Source: Amycolatopsis viridis (GTDB lineage: Bacteria > Actinomycetota > Actinomycetes > Mycobacteriales > Pseudonocardiaceae). From it: a stretch of 64,000 nt of DNA. The stretch covers positions 3,782,001 through 3,846,000 of the forward strand of contig NZ_JAANOU010000001.1 in assembly GCF_011758765.1 (NCBI RefSeq), written 5' to 3'. The notes beneath the pieces are model-generated. The model saw only the letters and a list, made by a program, of their open reading frames with translations. It made no database searches and was not told the DNA's origin. Below, in pieces: positions 55,696 to 64,000 of the stretch. The translations under genes and the position numbers were made by a program. Position 1 is the stretch's first letter; every line of letters starts with the position of its first letter.

Positions 55696-58611
55696 TCAGA
55701 CGCGCGGCTTCTCGCGCTGCTCGTAGGTCTCGATGACGTCGTCGACCTTGATGTCGCTGTAGGACCCGAGCGTGAGACCGCACTCGTAGCCCTCCCGGAC
55801 CTCGACCACGTCGTCCTTGAACCGCCGCAGCGAACTGACCGGCAGGTTCTCGGCGACGACCACGTTGTCCCGCAGGAGACGCGCCTTCGCGTTGCGGCGG
55901 ATCTCCCCGGACTGCACGAGGCAACCGGCGATGGTGCCGAACTTGGAGGACTTGAAGACCTCCCGGACCTCGGCGCGGCCCAGCTCGACCTCTTCGTACT
56001 CCGGCTTGAGCATGCCCTTCAGGGCCTGCTCGATCTCGTCGATCGCCTGGTAGATCACCGTGTAGTACCGGACGTCGACGCCCTCGCGGTTGGCCCGCTC
56101 GGTCGCCTTGCCCTCGGCCCGCACGTTGAAGCCCAGGACGATCGCGTCGGACGCCGTCGCCAGGTCGATGTCGCTCTCGGTGACGCCACCGACACCGCGG
56201 TGGACCACGTTCAGCTCGACCTCTTCGCCGACGTCCAGCTGCACGAGCGACGCTTCCAGCGCCTCGACCGTACCCGAATTGTCACCCTTGATGATCAGGT
56301 TGAGGCTGTTGGTCTCCTTCAGCGCGGAGTCCAGGTCCTCCAGGCTGACGCGCTTGCGCTTCGCGGCGTTCTGCGCGTTGCGGATGCGGGCCTGACGGCG
56401 CTCGGCGATCTGCCGGGCCACCCGGTCCTCCTCGACGACGAGGAACGTGTCGCCCGCGCCGGGTACCGACGTGAAGCCGATGACCTGCACCGGACGCGAA
56501 GGCAGCGCCTCGGTGACGTCCTCGTTGTACTCGTCGACCATCCGCCGCACGCGGCCGTAGGCGTCGCCGGCCACCACCGAGTCGCCGACCCGCAGAGTGC
56601 CGCGCTGGACCAGCACGGTGGCGACCGGGCCGCGGCCGCGGTCGAGGTGCGCCTCGATCGCGACGCCCTGCGCCGGCATGTCCGGGTTGGCCCGCAGGTC
56701 CAGGGTGGCGTCCGCGGTCAGCAGGATCGCCTCGAGCAGCCCGTCGATGTTGATGTTCTCGCGGGCGGAGATGTCGACGAACATGGTGTCGCCGCCGTAC
56801 TCCTCGGCCACCAGGCCGTACTCGGTGAGCTGCTGGCGGATCTTCTGCGGGTTCGCGCCCTCTTTGTCGATCTTGTTGACCGCGACCACGATCGGCGCCT
56901 TGGCGGCCTGGGCGTGGTTGATCGCCTCCACCGTCTGCGGCATCACGCCGTCGTCCGCGGCGACCACGATCACCGCGATGTCGGTGGAGTTGGCACCGCG
57001 GGCACGCATGGCGGTGAACGCCTCGTGACCCGGGGTGTCGATGAAGGTGATCAACCGCGGCGTGCCGTCCAGCTCGGTCTCGACCTGGTAGGCACCGATG
57101 TGCTGGGTGATGCCACCGGCCTCCCGCTCGTGCACCCGCGTCTTGCGGATGGTGTCGAGCAGGCGGGTCTTACCGTGGTCGACGTGACCCATGACGGTCA
57201 CCACCGGCGGGCGGACCTGCAGGTCCTCCTCGCCGCCCTCGTCCTCACCGTAGGTGATGTCGAAGGTCTCCAGCAGCTCCCGGTCCTCCTCCTCGGGGGA
57301 GACGACCTGCACGTTGTAGTTCATCTCCGAGCCGAGGAGCTCCAGCACCTCGTCCGAGACGGACTGCGTCGCGGTGACCATCTCGCCCAGGTGGAACAGC
57401 ACCTGCACCAGGGAAGCCGGGTTCGCGTCGATCTTCTCCGCGAAGTCGGTCAGCGAGGCACCGCGCGGCAGCCGGATGGTCTCCCCGCTGCCCTTGGGCA
57501 GCCGGATGCCACCGACCGACGGCGCCTGCATGTTCTCCATGTACTCCTGGCGCTTCTGCCGCTTCGACTTGCGGCCCTTGCGCGAGGGACCACCGGGGCG
57601 CCCGAAGGCACCGGCCGTGCCGCCGCGGCCACCGCCGCCGCCACGACCGCCGCGGAAGCCGCCGCCACCACCGGCTGGGGCGCCACCGCCACCGCCGGGG
57701 CGGAAACCGCCGCCACCGCCACCGCCGCCGGGACCGCCGCGCGGGGCGCCACCGCCGCGGGGACCACCCGGTCCGCCACGACCGGCACCGGCACCACCAC
57801 GGCCACCGCCGGGTCCGCCACGGCCTGCACCGCCGGGACCACCGCCGGGCCGCTGCACGCGACCGGGCATCATGCCCGGGTTCGGGCGCGGCGGCATGTT
57901 GCCCGGGGTCGGGCGGTTGCCGCCGCCGGGACGCGGAGCCGGACGGTCACCGCCGCCGGACCGCTCGGCCGGGCGCTCGCCGCCCTGGCCGCCGGGACGT
58001 GCCGGCGGACGCGGCGCGGGTGCGCCGGAGCCGACACCGAACGGGTTGTTGCCGGGCCGCGGGGCACGCGGGCCGGGCCGCGGGCCGGGCTTGGGGCCCT
58101 GCGGCTTGGGCGGCACCACGGAACCGGTCTGGCCGGAACCGCCCGCACCCGGACGCGGCGCGCCGGTCTTGGGTGCCGGGGGCTGCGCCTTCGCAGCCGG
58201 GGCCTGCTGCTGCTCCGGCTGCTCGGCCGGACGCTGCTCGGCCGGTCGCTGCGGGGCCGCCGCCTGGGGCGCGGGCGCCGGCGCGGCCGGGGCCTGCTGC
58301 TGCGGGCCGGGCCGCGGGCCGGGCTTGGCACCCGGGACCGGGCGGGCCTGCGGCTGCTGCGGACGCGGCGCGCCCGGTTTCGGGGCCGCGCCGTTACCCG
58401 CCGACGATGCCGGGCGGGCGCCGCCGGATCGGCCGGCGGACTTGCTGTCCTTGGTGACGAAGGCGTCCCGCAGCCGCCGGGCAACGGGTGCCTCGACGGT
58501 CGACGACGCCGACTTCACGAACTCGCCCTGCTCCTTCAGCTTGGCGAGAACTTCCTTGCTCGTAACTCCGAGCTCCTTCGCGAGCTCGTGCACACGGGCC
58601 TTGCCTGCCAC
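55696..58611 (-). CDS. infB: Translation initiation factor IF-2
   Basis: A 971-residue GTPase that places initiator tRNA. Domain order: an N-terminal IF2N module ([20 protein letters not shown]), a very long Pro/Ala/Gly/Arg-rich region (about residues 55-370) with RGGPGG-type repeats, a second IF2N-like segment ([20 protein letters not shown]), the G domain near residue 470 ([20 protein letters not shown]), then domains II, III and IV. The GTG at 58611 has GAGGAG four bases upstream. The factor is long for the family because of the low-complexity region. Confidence 0.96.
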   Translation of the reverse strand: MAGKARVHELAKELGVTSKEVLAKLKEQGEFVKSASSTVEAPVARRLRDAFVTKDSKSAGRSGGARPASSAGNGAAPKPGAPRPQQPQARPVPGAKPGPRPGPQQQAPAAPAPAPQAAAPQRPAEQRPAEQPEQQQAPAAKAQPPAPKTGAPRPGAGGSGQTGSVVPPKPQGPKPGPRPGPRAPRPGNNPFGVGSGAPAPRPPARPGGQGGERPAERSGGGDRPAPRPGGGNRPTPGNMPPRPNPGMMPGRVQRPGGGPGGAGRGGPGGGRGGAGAGRGGPGGPRGGGAPRGGPGGGGGGGGFRPGGGGGAPAGGGGGFRGGRGGGGGRGGTAGAFGRPGGPSRKGRKSKRQKRQEYMENMQAPSVGGIRLPKGSGETIRLPRGASLTDFAEKIDANPASLVQVLFHLGEMVTATQSVSDEVLELLGSEMNYNVQVVSPEEEDRELLETFDITYGEDEGGEEDLQVRPPVVTVMGHVDHGKTRLLDTIRKTRVHEREAGGITQHIGAYQVETELDGTPRLITFIDTPGHEAFTAMRARGANSTDIAVIVVAADDGVMPQTVEAINHAQAAKAPIVVAVNKIDKEGANPQKIRQQLTEYGLVAEEYGGDTMFVDISARENINIDGLLEAILLTADATLDLRANPDMPAQGVAIEAHLDRGRGPVATVLVQRGTLRVGDSVVAGDAYGRVRRMVDEYNEDVTEALPSRPVQVIGFTSVPGAGDTFLVVEEDRVARQIAERRQARIRNAQNAAKRKRVSLEDLDSALKETNSLNLIIKGDNSGTVEALEASLVQLDVGEEVELNVVHRGVGGVTESDIDLATASDAIVLGFNVRAEGKATERANREGVDVRYYTVIYQAIDEIEQALKGMLKPEYEEVELGRAEVREVFKSSKFGTIAGCLVQSGEIRRNAKARLLRDNVVVAENLPVSSLRRFKDDVVEVREGYECGLTLGSYSDIKVDDVIETYEQREKPRV

Positions 58612-58688
58612 TGCTCTCCTCAACTGGTGAGGCCGGGCGGCAAACCCGCTCGACCTCGTCCTATCGTCGCGCGTTCATGGCTTCAGCT

Positions 58689-59090
58689 TCACGGCTGACT
58701 CATGACGGGTCGACCTGCTTCCTTCGTTTCCTCCGGACCGGGGACGCTCCCCTGTCCGTGCCTCCCGGCGACCTGCCCGAGGTGGTCACGCAGCTCCGCC
58801 GCGTCGAGCGGTCCCGCGACCCGGAGGGCCCTGGGAAACGCTCGCCGCCGCTCGGCCTTGGCCAGGCATTCCGGCCCGGGGTGCACCCAGGCACCCCGTC
58901 CCGGCAGCCGCCGACGCGTGTCGGCGACCAGCCGCCCGTCCTTCGCGACCACTCGCAGTAGTTCACCGACGGGAGCCCGCTTCTTGCACCCCACGCACGT
59001 CCGCACCGGGGGGTGTCCCCGGTGCTGCGAGCGTGCAGCATCCGAGCGCGAGCTCCGCACCACCATCGAGTTTAACTCGTGGCCTCTCAC
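58689..59090 (-). CDS. ylxR: YlxR/DUF448-family RNA-binding protein
   Basis: A protein of up to 133 residues with the DUF448 core [40 protein letters not shown] and AFPRALR. YlxR proteins lie between nusA and infB and bind nucleic acid; in Bacillus a role in transcription regulation or with RNase P has been suggested. The GTG at 59090 overlaps the nusA stop by four bases; an ATG at 59066 is the main alternative. The family is about 90-110 residues, so the shorter form is plausible. Confidence 0.9.
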   Translation of the reverse strand: MRGHELNSMVVRSSRSDAARSQHRGHPPVRTCVGCKKRAPVGELLRVVAKDGRLVADTRRRLPGRGAWVHPGPECLAKAERRRAFPRALRVAGPLDAAELRDHLGQVAGRHGQGSVPGPEETKEAGRPVMSQP

Positions 59091-60112
59091 TCAGCCGAAC
59101 CGGTTGTCGCCGCCGCCGCGTCCTCGGCCGCCGCATCGGCGGCCGCGTCGCTGCGGATGTCGATCCGCCACCCGGTGAGCCGGGCGGCGAGGCGGGCGTT
59201 CTGGCCTTCCTTGCCGATGGCCAGCGAGAGCTGGAAGTCCGGCACCACCACGCGGGCCGTCTTCGCGCGCTCGTCCACCACCTGCACCGAGACAACCTTC
59301 GCGGGGCTCAGTGCATTCCCCACGAAGCGGGCCGGGTCCTCGGAGTAGTCGACAATGTCGATCTTCTCACCCCCGAGCTCGCTCATCACGTTGCGCACCC
59401 GCTGCCCCATCGGGCCGATGCACGCGCCCTTGGCGTTGACCCCCGGGACGGTGGAGCGCACCGCGATCTTGGTGCGGTGCCCGGGCTCGCGCGCCACCGC
59501 GGCGATCTCCACGGTGCCGTCGGCGATCTCGGGCACTTCGAGCGCGAACAGGCGGATCACCAGGTTGGGGTGGGTGCGCGACAACATGATCGACGGGCCG
59601 CGGGAGCTGCGCGAGACGGTCAGCACGTACGCCTTGATGCGCTCGCCGTGCTCGTACCGCTCACCCGGCACCTGGTCGCCAGGGGGGATCACCCCCTCGG
59701 TGTCGCCGACCTGGACGACCACCATGCCGCGGGCGTTCGCCCGCGCGTCGCGCTGGATGACCCCGGCGACGATCTCGCGCTCCCGCGCGGAGAACTCGCC
59801 GTAGGTCTTCTCGTGCTCGGCGTCGCGCAGGCGCTGCAGGATGACCTGGCGCGCGGTGGTCGCGGCGATCCGGCCGAACCCCTCCGGGGTGTCGTCCCAC
59901 TCCTCATCGACCTCGCCGTCCTCGCTCAACGTGTGCGCGAGGACACGCACCACGCCGGTCTTGCGGTCGATGTCGATGCGGGCGTGCGGCTGATGCCCCT
60001 CGGTGTGCTTGTAGGCGGTCAGCAGCGCGGTCTCGATGGCCTCCAGGACCGTCTCGAAGGGGATGTCCTTGTCCCGCTCGATCGCGCGCAGGGCCGCGAT
60101 GTCCACGTTCAC
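59087..60112 (-). CDS. nusA: Transcription termination/antitermination factor NusA
   Basis: A 341-residue RNA-polymerase-binding factor. It has the N-terminal domain ([20 protein letters not shown]), an S1 domain ([20 protein letters not shown]), KH1 ([20 protein letters not shown], then [20 protein letters not shown]) and KH2 ([20 protein letters not shown]). The E. coli-type acidic repeats are absent, as usual in actinobacteria. The GTG start overlaps the rimP stop by four bases. It is coupled downstream to ylxR. Confidence 0.96.
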   Translation of the reverse strand: MNVDIAALRAIERDKDIPFETVLEAIETALLTAYKHTEGHQPHARIDIDRKTGVVRVLAHTLSEDGEVDEEWDDTPEGFGRIAATTARQVILQRLRDAEHEKTYGEFSAREREIVAGVIQRDARANARGMVVVQVGDTEGVIPPGDQVPGERYEHGERIKAYVLTVSRSSRGPSIMLSRTHPNLVIRLFALEVPEIADGTVEIAAVAREPGHRTKIAVRSTVPGVNAKGACIGPMGQRVRNVMSELGGEKIDIVDYSEDPARFVGNALSPAKVVSVQVVDERAKTARVVVPDFQLSLAIGKEGQNARLAARLTGWRIDIRSDAAADAAAEDAAAATTGSAE

Positions 60113-60642
60113 TTCGGATCCTCCTCCGGCTCGCCCGCGTTGTGCGCCGAGGCGTCTGAATCGAGCAGCTTCAGCTCCTCGGTCGGTGGTTGCCTGAACT
60201 CGATCTCGATGACGGCTTTCGCCACGTCGGCGTAGCGCACGTCCCGGATCTCACCGCCCGCCAGCACCCGCGCGGATTCCTCGCCCGCGTGGCCGACCCG
60301 GCCCACGAACTCGGCGCCCTCCCGTGGCGTGATCCGCACCAGCCGGAACCGCGAGCGGCGCCAGTGGCGCGGCCGGGTCAGCGGGCGGTCGACGCCCGGC
60401 GAGGTCACCTCGAGGGTGTAGGCGCCGGCGATCAACTGCTCGTGCTCGTCCAGTACGGCCGAAACGGCACGGCTCACGTCGGCGACCTCGTCGAGTCCCA
60501 CGCCGTCGTCGGAGTCGACGACGACCTTGACGAGCTTGCGGCGGCCCGCCTGCTGGACGTCGAGCGCGTCGAGGTCGAAACCCGCGCCGGACACGGCTTC
60601 GGCCACGATCGGCTCGAGCCGGGCGGCGAGTTCTCCAGGCAC
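60109..60642 (-). CDS. rimP: Ribosome maturation factor RimP
   Basis: A 177-residue factor for 30S assembly. The core reads [55 protein letters not shown], and the family signature [23 protein letters not shown] 60642 is chosen because AGGAG lies nine bases upstream and a -10-like TAAGCT lies about 40 bases upstream; a longer frame starting at GTG 60711 would include that promoter. It is the first gene of the nusA-infB operon. The C-terminus is acidic. Confidence 0.92.
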   Translation of the reverse strand: MPGELAARLEPIVAEAVSGAGFDLDALDVQQAGRRKLVKVVVDSDDGVGLDEVADVSRAVSAVLDEHEQLIAGAYTLEVTSPGVDRPLTRPRHWRRSRFRLVRITPREGAEFVGRVGHAGEESARVLAGGEIRDVRYADVAKAVIEIEFRQPPTEELKLLDSDASAHNAGEPEEDPK

Positions 60643-60749
60643 CTTGGCGCTCTCCTGTTTGGTCTGCTGTCGGTTGGTGAGGGACAAGCTTATCTTGTTG
60701 CCCCCGGTCACCGCCCGTGGTCACCGGCGTCCTGGCAGGATGGGCGCCC

Positions 60750-61679
60750 GTGAGACCTCGTACCCGTCGCGACGTCCTGCGGACGAGCGCGCTGGCGGCA
60801 CTGGCCGTCCCGCTCGCCGCGTGTGCCACCGGCTACTCCGACGATCCGGATCCGCTCGCCCTGCTGGCCGAGCAGGCCCGCTCCGACGCGGCCGCGGCGG
60901 ACGAGGTGGCCGCCGCGTCCGCCGGTGACGCCGACGTGGCGCGCCAGTACTCGGCGGCCCGCACCGCGCACGCCCAGGCCCTGCAGTACGAAGTGGACCG
61001 GCTGAACCGGCCGAAGTCGCCGGTGCAGGCGGTGGTGCCGGCCGAGCAGGGCATGGCCGGGCTGAAGCAGCGCCTGGCCACGGCGCGCCGGCAGGCCGAG
61101 GGGCTGGTGGACGGGCTACCGCGGTACCGGGCCGGGCTGGTCGCCGCGGTCGCGGGTGGCTGCGCGGGGCTGCAACGGGTGGGGACCAAGCTCGGACCGG
61201 GCACCGATCCGGGCCAGGTGACCGCGCCCGCGTCGACGATCCCGCCGGAGTCGGTCGGGCCGGTGCAGCGGGCCCTGTCGGCCGAGCACGCCGCGCTGTG
61301 GATCTACGGGCTGGTCAACGCTTTCCTGCCGGGGAACTACCAGGTCAGCGTCGCCGAGGGCATCGCCGAGCACCACGACCGGCGGGACGCCTGCGTGCGC
61401 ATGCTGGCCGGGGTCGGCGTGGAGCCGCAACCGGCCGAGCCCGCCTACATCACGCCGAAGCCCGTCACCGACCCGACCTCGGCCAAGAGCGTGGTCGGCA
61501 TCGCGGAGGCGGACGCCGCCACGGCCTGGCGGGGCGTGCTGGAGCAGACCGACGACGCCGGCCTGCGCTCGGTGGCGCTGAACGCGCTGATCGGGTCGGC
61601 GCGGCGCGGTACCCGCTGGCGCGAGGCGGCCGGCGAGCAGCCGGTGGCGATCGTGCTGCCGGGCGCCCCGCAGACCTGA
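60750..61679 (+). CDS. Ferritin-like DUF4439 lipoprotein
   Basis: A 309-residue predicted lipoprotein. The N-terminus RPRTRRDVLRTSALAALAVP and the lipobox LAAC (Cys at about residue 25) suggest export, perhaps by Tat because of the twin Arg. The C-terminal half contains VGPVQRALSAEHAALWIYGL and AEHHDRRDACVRML, the ferritin-like DUF4439 pattern with potential Glu/His metal ligands. The function is unknown. The GTG start follows CAGGAT by eight bases. It is divergent from rimP, as similar genes are in mycobacteria. Confidence 0.82.
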   Translation: MRPRTRRDVLRTSALAALAVPLAACATGYSDDPDPLALLAEQARSDAAAADEVAAASAGDADVARQYSAARTAHAQALQYEVDRLNRPKSPVQAVVPAEQGMAGLKQRLATARRQAEGLVDGLPRYRAGLVAAVAGGCAGLQRVGTKLGPGTDPGQVTAPASTIPPESVGPVQRALSAEHAALWIYGLVNAFLPGNYQVSVAEGIAEHHDRRDACVRMLAGVGVEPQPAEPAYITPKPVTDPTSAKSVVGIAEADAATAWRGVLEQTDDAGLRSVALNALIGSARRGTRWREAAGEQPVAIVLPGAPQT

Positions 61680-61746
61680 CCGGGGCGCGCGATCGGCCGC
61701 GACGGCATAACCTTCCCCGGACACGCTCGACGCCCGAGGACGCCCC

Positions 61747-62319
61747 TTGCTGACCCTGACCCGCACCCTGGCCGGCCTGACCGAGGACGGCGCGGCCCGT
61801 CTGCGCGGCCTGCTGCTGCGCCAGCTGATCCGGATGCCGCACGGCCGGCCTGGTGAGTTCGTCGTCCTGCACCTGTTCCTGGTCCCGCCCGCGCCCGGCG
61901 GTTCCCGGTACGCGTTGTACGAGGTCGCGCAGCCGCTGGTGGACGAGCCGCTGCCGCAGGTGCAGGGGCGGGCGCTGAGCGAGCTGCAAGCCGCGGGCGG
62001 GGACCCGCGGCTGGTGCCCGGTGCCGATCAGGGCTGGCAGGAGACCGATCCCGGGCGGCGCGGCGTGTACCTGGGCACCGGCGCCCGCTTCACCGGCTCG
62101 CGCCCCGGCATCACCGGCACCACCATCGCCCGGCTGGTCGACCACACCGCGGTGATGTTCGTGCTCGACGACAAGCACCAGCCGGTGTTCCTGCAGAGCT
62201 CGAAGCACCTCGTGGTCGCCGGGGAGCGGCTGCCGCCGTCCCCGGAGATCCCGGCGCTGGGCAAGCCGCCCTTCCGGCTGATCGACTCGCTGGTGGCCTA
62301 CCTGCGCAACGCGGGTTAA
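61747..62319 (+). CDS. Conserved-looking hypothetical protein, 190 residues
   Basis: The protein contains EFVVLHLFLVPPAPGGSRYA, LYEVAQPLVDEPLPQVQGRA and HTAVMFVLDDKHQPVFLQSS, alternating strands and loops with no signal peptide or membrane helix. No family was recognised. The TTG start at 61747 has GAGGA about seven bases upstream. It follows the DUF4439 gene by 67 bases and could share its transcript. The 3' end overlaps the convergent gene by four bases. Confidence 0.65.
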   Translation: MLTLTRTLAGLTEDGAARLRGLLLRQLIRMPHGRPGEFVVLHLFLVPPAPGGSRYALYEVAQPLVDEPLPQVQGRALSELQAAGGDPRLVPGADQGWQETDPGRRGVYLGTGARFTGSRPGITGTTIARLVDHTAVMFVLDDKHQPVFLQSSKHLVVAGERLPPSPEIPALGKPPFRLIDSLVAYLRNAG

Positions 62320-62957
62320 CCGCCCGGGATCAGGTCGAGGGCCTCGTTGCCGATGCGCCGCAGCGCCGGGTCCACCGCACGTCCGTCGAAGTAAGCGGAC
62401 AACACGATCGTCAGCGCGCTGCCCTGCACGCGGGAGGCGTAGTAGCCGTCGGCGAGCTTCGGCGCCTCCGGGATCTGCGCCGTGCCGTCCCGCACCAGGT
62501 CGGTGACGTTGCCCGTGTCGTCGGTGTCCGCGAGCTTCTTGAGCTGCCGCGCACCCTCCGGTGCCGGCAGGGTGACCACCGCGACCGAGACCAACGCGCG
62601 CGCGGTCCCCGCGTTCGCGGTGTACAGGGCGCGGACCAGCCGCTGGCACGGGTGCTGGGCGAACCACTGCTTGATCTGCCCGTAGGAGTTCGCCGCGCAG
62701 TCGGTCGCGGCGACCGGCCCGTCCGTCAGCGCGAACTGGAATTCCTTGGCCGGCGCGGACGGGGACGGGGACGGGGACGAGTCGCCCGGTGCGCGCACCA
62801 GCCACCAGACGAGCCCGGCCACGACCGCGACCACGACCAGGCCGGCGATCTTGACCACCGCTCCGCGCGGCCGCCGGGGCGGCGGAGCCGGTTCGGCGGG
62901 GACCCGGGGTAGCGGCGCGGTGTCGCCGCGGCCGGGGAGGAATTGCGCACCAACCAC
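62316..62957 (-). CDS. Membrane-anchored hypothetical protein
   Basis: A 213-residue protein with a Pro-rich cytoplasmic N-terminus, one membrane helix (about residues 35-54, VKIAGLVVVAVVAGLVWWLV), a Ser/Pro linker and an extracytoplasmic domain of about 140 residues with two cysteines (ATDCAANSYGQ and HPCQRLVRALYT) that could form a disulfide. The pattern is common among actinobacterial surface proteins. No family was recognised. The GTG start at 62957 has no clear ribosome site, and the start could be later. Confidence 0.65.
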   Translation of the reverse strand: MVGAQFLPGRGDTAPLPRVPAEPAPPPRRPRGAVVKIAGLVVVAVVAGLVWWLVRAPGDSSPSPSPSAPAKEFQFALTDGPVAATDCAANSYGQIKQWFAQHPCQRLVRALYTANAGTARALVSVAVVTLPAPEGARQLKKLADTDDTGNVTDLVRDGTAQIPEAPKLADGYYASRVQGSALTIVLSAYFDGRAVDPALRRIGNEALDLIPGG

Positions 62958-62990
62958 GGGGGCACACCGTAGCTCACTCGTGCGGGTGAC

Positions 62991-64000
62991 TCACCGCAGC
63001 GCGTCCAGAACACGTTCCACGTCGTCGCCGGTGTTGTAGAGGTGGAAGCCGAGGCGCGTCCGGCCGGCGCGGCTGCTCGCGGTGATGCCGGCCCGGGCGA
63101 GCGCGGCCGGATCGGCCTCCAGCGCCACGATCGCGCTGCCCCGCCCGGGCAGCCCGAGCCTGGTCAGCAGGGTGTCGGCGAGCTGCACCGCGTGCGCGCG
63201 CACCGCGTTCAGGTCGATCGAGGCCAGGTACGGCAGCGCGACCGCCGCACCCGCGTGCGCGAACCACACCGGCGACACGTCGAACCGGCGCGCCCCCTCG
63301 GCCAGCCGCAGCGGCAGGCCGTAAACGGTCTGCCACGGGTCCTCGCCGGCGAACCAGTTCGCCGCCACGGGAACGGTCCGCTCAGCCACCCGCGGGTGCA
63401 CCGCCAGCCAGGCGCAGCCGCGCGGGGACAGCAGCCACTTGTACCCGGCGGCCACCACCCAGTCGGCCCACTCCAGCTCCAGCGGAAGCCATCCGGCCGC
63501 CTGAGTCGCGTCGAGGACGACCGGCACGCCCGCGGCCTCGCACTCCGCGCGCAGGGCGTCGAGATCCACCAGAGTCCCGTCCGCGGACTGGACGACGCTG
63601 ACGGCCACCAGGTCGTGACCGCGCACGGCGCCGGGCAGGTCGGCGACCGGCACCTCGGTGATCCGCGCACCCCGGGCGGCGAACGGGAACGTGGTGCTGG
63701 TGAACTCGCCCGCCGCGGTGAGCACCCGGGCGCCGCCGGGCAGCCCGGCGGCGACCATCGCGAGCATCTGCGCGACGGTCGCGCCGATGGCCACCCGGCC
63801 GGCCGGCACCCCGACCAGGTCGGCGAACCCCTGCCGGGCGCGCGCCACGAGCGGCTCGAAGTCCGGCGGCTGCGCCGCGCCGGTGCGCCAGGCCTCGACC
63901 GCCCCGGCGACCGCGTCGGCGACGGCCGCGGGCGGGATGCCGATGCTCGGGGTGTTGAGGTACCCGTCCGGGACGGCGAACCCGGCGCCGAAAGCTGTGC
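62991..64000 (-). CDS. Class V aminotransferase (cysteine desulfurase-like), N-terminus cut
   Basis: The gene runs off the end of the window; 336 codons are visible. It is a PLP-dependent fold I enzyme. The visible N-terminal part reads FGAGFAVPDGYLNTPSIGIP, the conserved Asp/Gln region is VVLDATQAAGWLPL, and the PLP lysine is in AAGYKWLLSPRGCAWLAV. This is the aminotransferase class V/NifS-like superfamily; without a conserved Cys loop it is more probably a kynureninase- or isopenicillin epimerase-like member than a desulfurase. The substrate is unknown. Confidence 0.85.
   Translation of the reverse strand, partial: TAFGAGFAVPDGYLNTPSIGIPPAAVADAVAGAVEAWRTGAAQPPDFEPLVARARQGFADLVGVPAGRVAIGATVAQMLAMVAAGLPGGARVLTAAGEFTSTTFPFAARGARITEVPVADLPGAVRGHDLVAVSVVQSADGTLVDLDALRAECEAAGVPVVLDATQAAGWLPLELEWADWVVAAGYKWLLSPRGCAWLAVHPRVAERTVPVAANWFAGEDPWQTVYGLPLRLAEGARRFDVSPVWFAHAGAAVALPYLASIDLNAVRAHAVQLADTLLTRLGLPGRGSAIVALEADPAALARAGITASSRAGRTRLGFHLYNTGDDVERVLDALR

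Overview
This is a chromosomal window from a high-GC actinomycete, most likely Pseudonocardiaceae (Amycolatopsis-like). The evidence is GC-rich codon third positions, GTG/TTG starts, leaderless promoters of TAnnnT type, and gene neighbourhoods that match the Mycobacterium tuberculosis order pspM-pspA-clgR-pgsA-argA-ftsK, RNase J-dapA-thyX, dapB, pepR-pnp-rpsO-ribF-truB and rbfA-ylxP-infB-ylxR-nusA-rimP, with lineage-specific genes between them. No tRNA, rRNA, CRISPR array, prophage or insertion sequence was recognised.

Layout. 0-9.6 kb: the end of a transglutaminase membrane protein, an MFS exporter with a divergent LacI repressor and a clear operator, DUF3040, DNA polymerase IV, a methyltransferase, an orphan ParA, a Nei-type glycosylase, a leader-peptide/hairpin element, an acetyltransferase and pyrD. 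9.6-18 kb: an envelope-stress and lipid block (rimO-pgsA-cinA-clgR-pspA-pspM), with divergent argA-like and ftsK genes. 18-24.3 kb: accessory metabolism (PlsC, FAD monooxygenase/TetR, WrbA-like flavoprotein, EamA exporter, a binding-protein/VWA fusion). 24.3-33.9 kb: dapA-rnj, a Ser/Thr kinase, a manganese transporter, thyX with an ACT protein, and a HicB-like/DUF4097 operon behind nested palindromic operators. 34-38.8 kb: a YcaQ-type glycosylase, GT87 mannosyltransferase, GtrA and small membrane or unknown proteins. 38.8-48 kb: dapB, pepR, pnp, rpsO, ribF, truB. 48.9-54.7 kb: MATE exporter, a 21-bp inverted-repeat tract, a DHH phosphoesterase, a THUMP-like methyltransferase, and a decayed MFS/SDR/TetR locus. 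54.8-60.7 kb: the rimP-nusA-ylxR-infB-ylxP-rbfA translation operon on the minus strand. 60.7-64 kb: a ferritin-like lipoprotein, two unknown genes and a truncated class V aminotransferase.

How the parts work together. ClgR, PspA and PspM form the envelope-stress response beside phospholipid synthesis (PgsA). DapA and DapB feed meso-diaminopimelate to peptidoglycan. RNase J and PNPase supply RNA turnover. RimP, NusA, IF2, RbfA, S15 and TruB form translation and ribosome-maturation clusters. The most unusual non-coding signals are the 7.65 kb leader element, the 50.4-50.9 kb repeat composite, the 32.5 kb operator array and the overlapping divergent promoters at 51.9 kb. About twenty genes carry a -10 hexamer only 6-8 bases before the start codon, which implies leaderless mRNAs; this fixed several start choices. 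All functional calls are from reading the sequence, without database searches.
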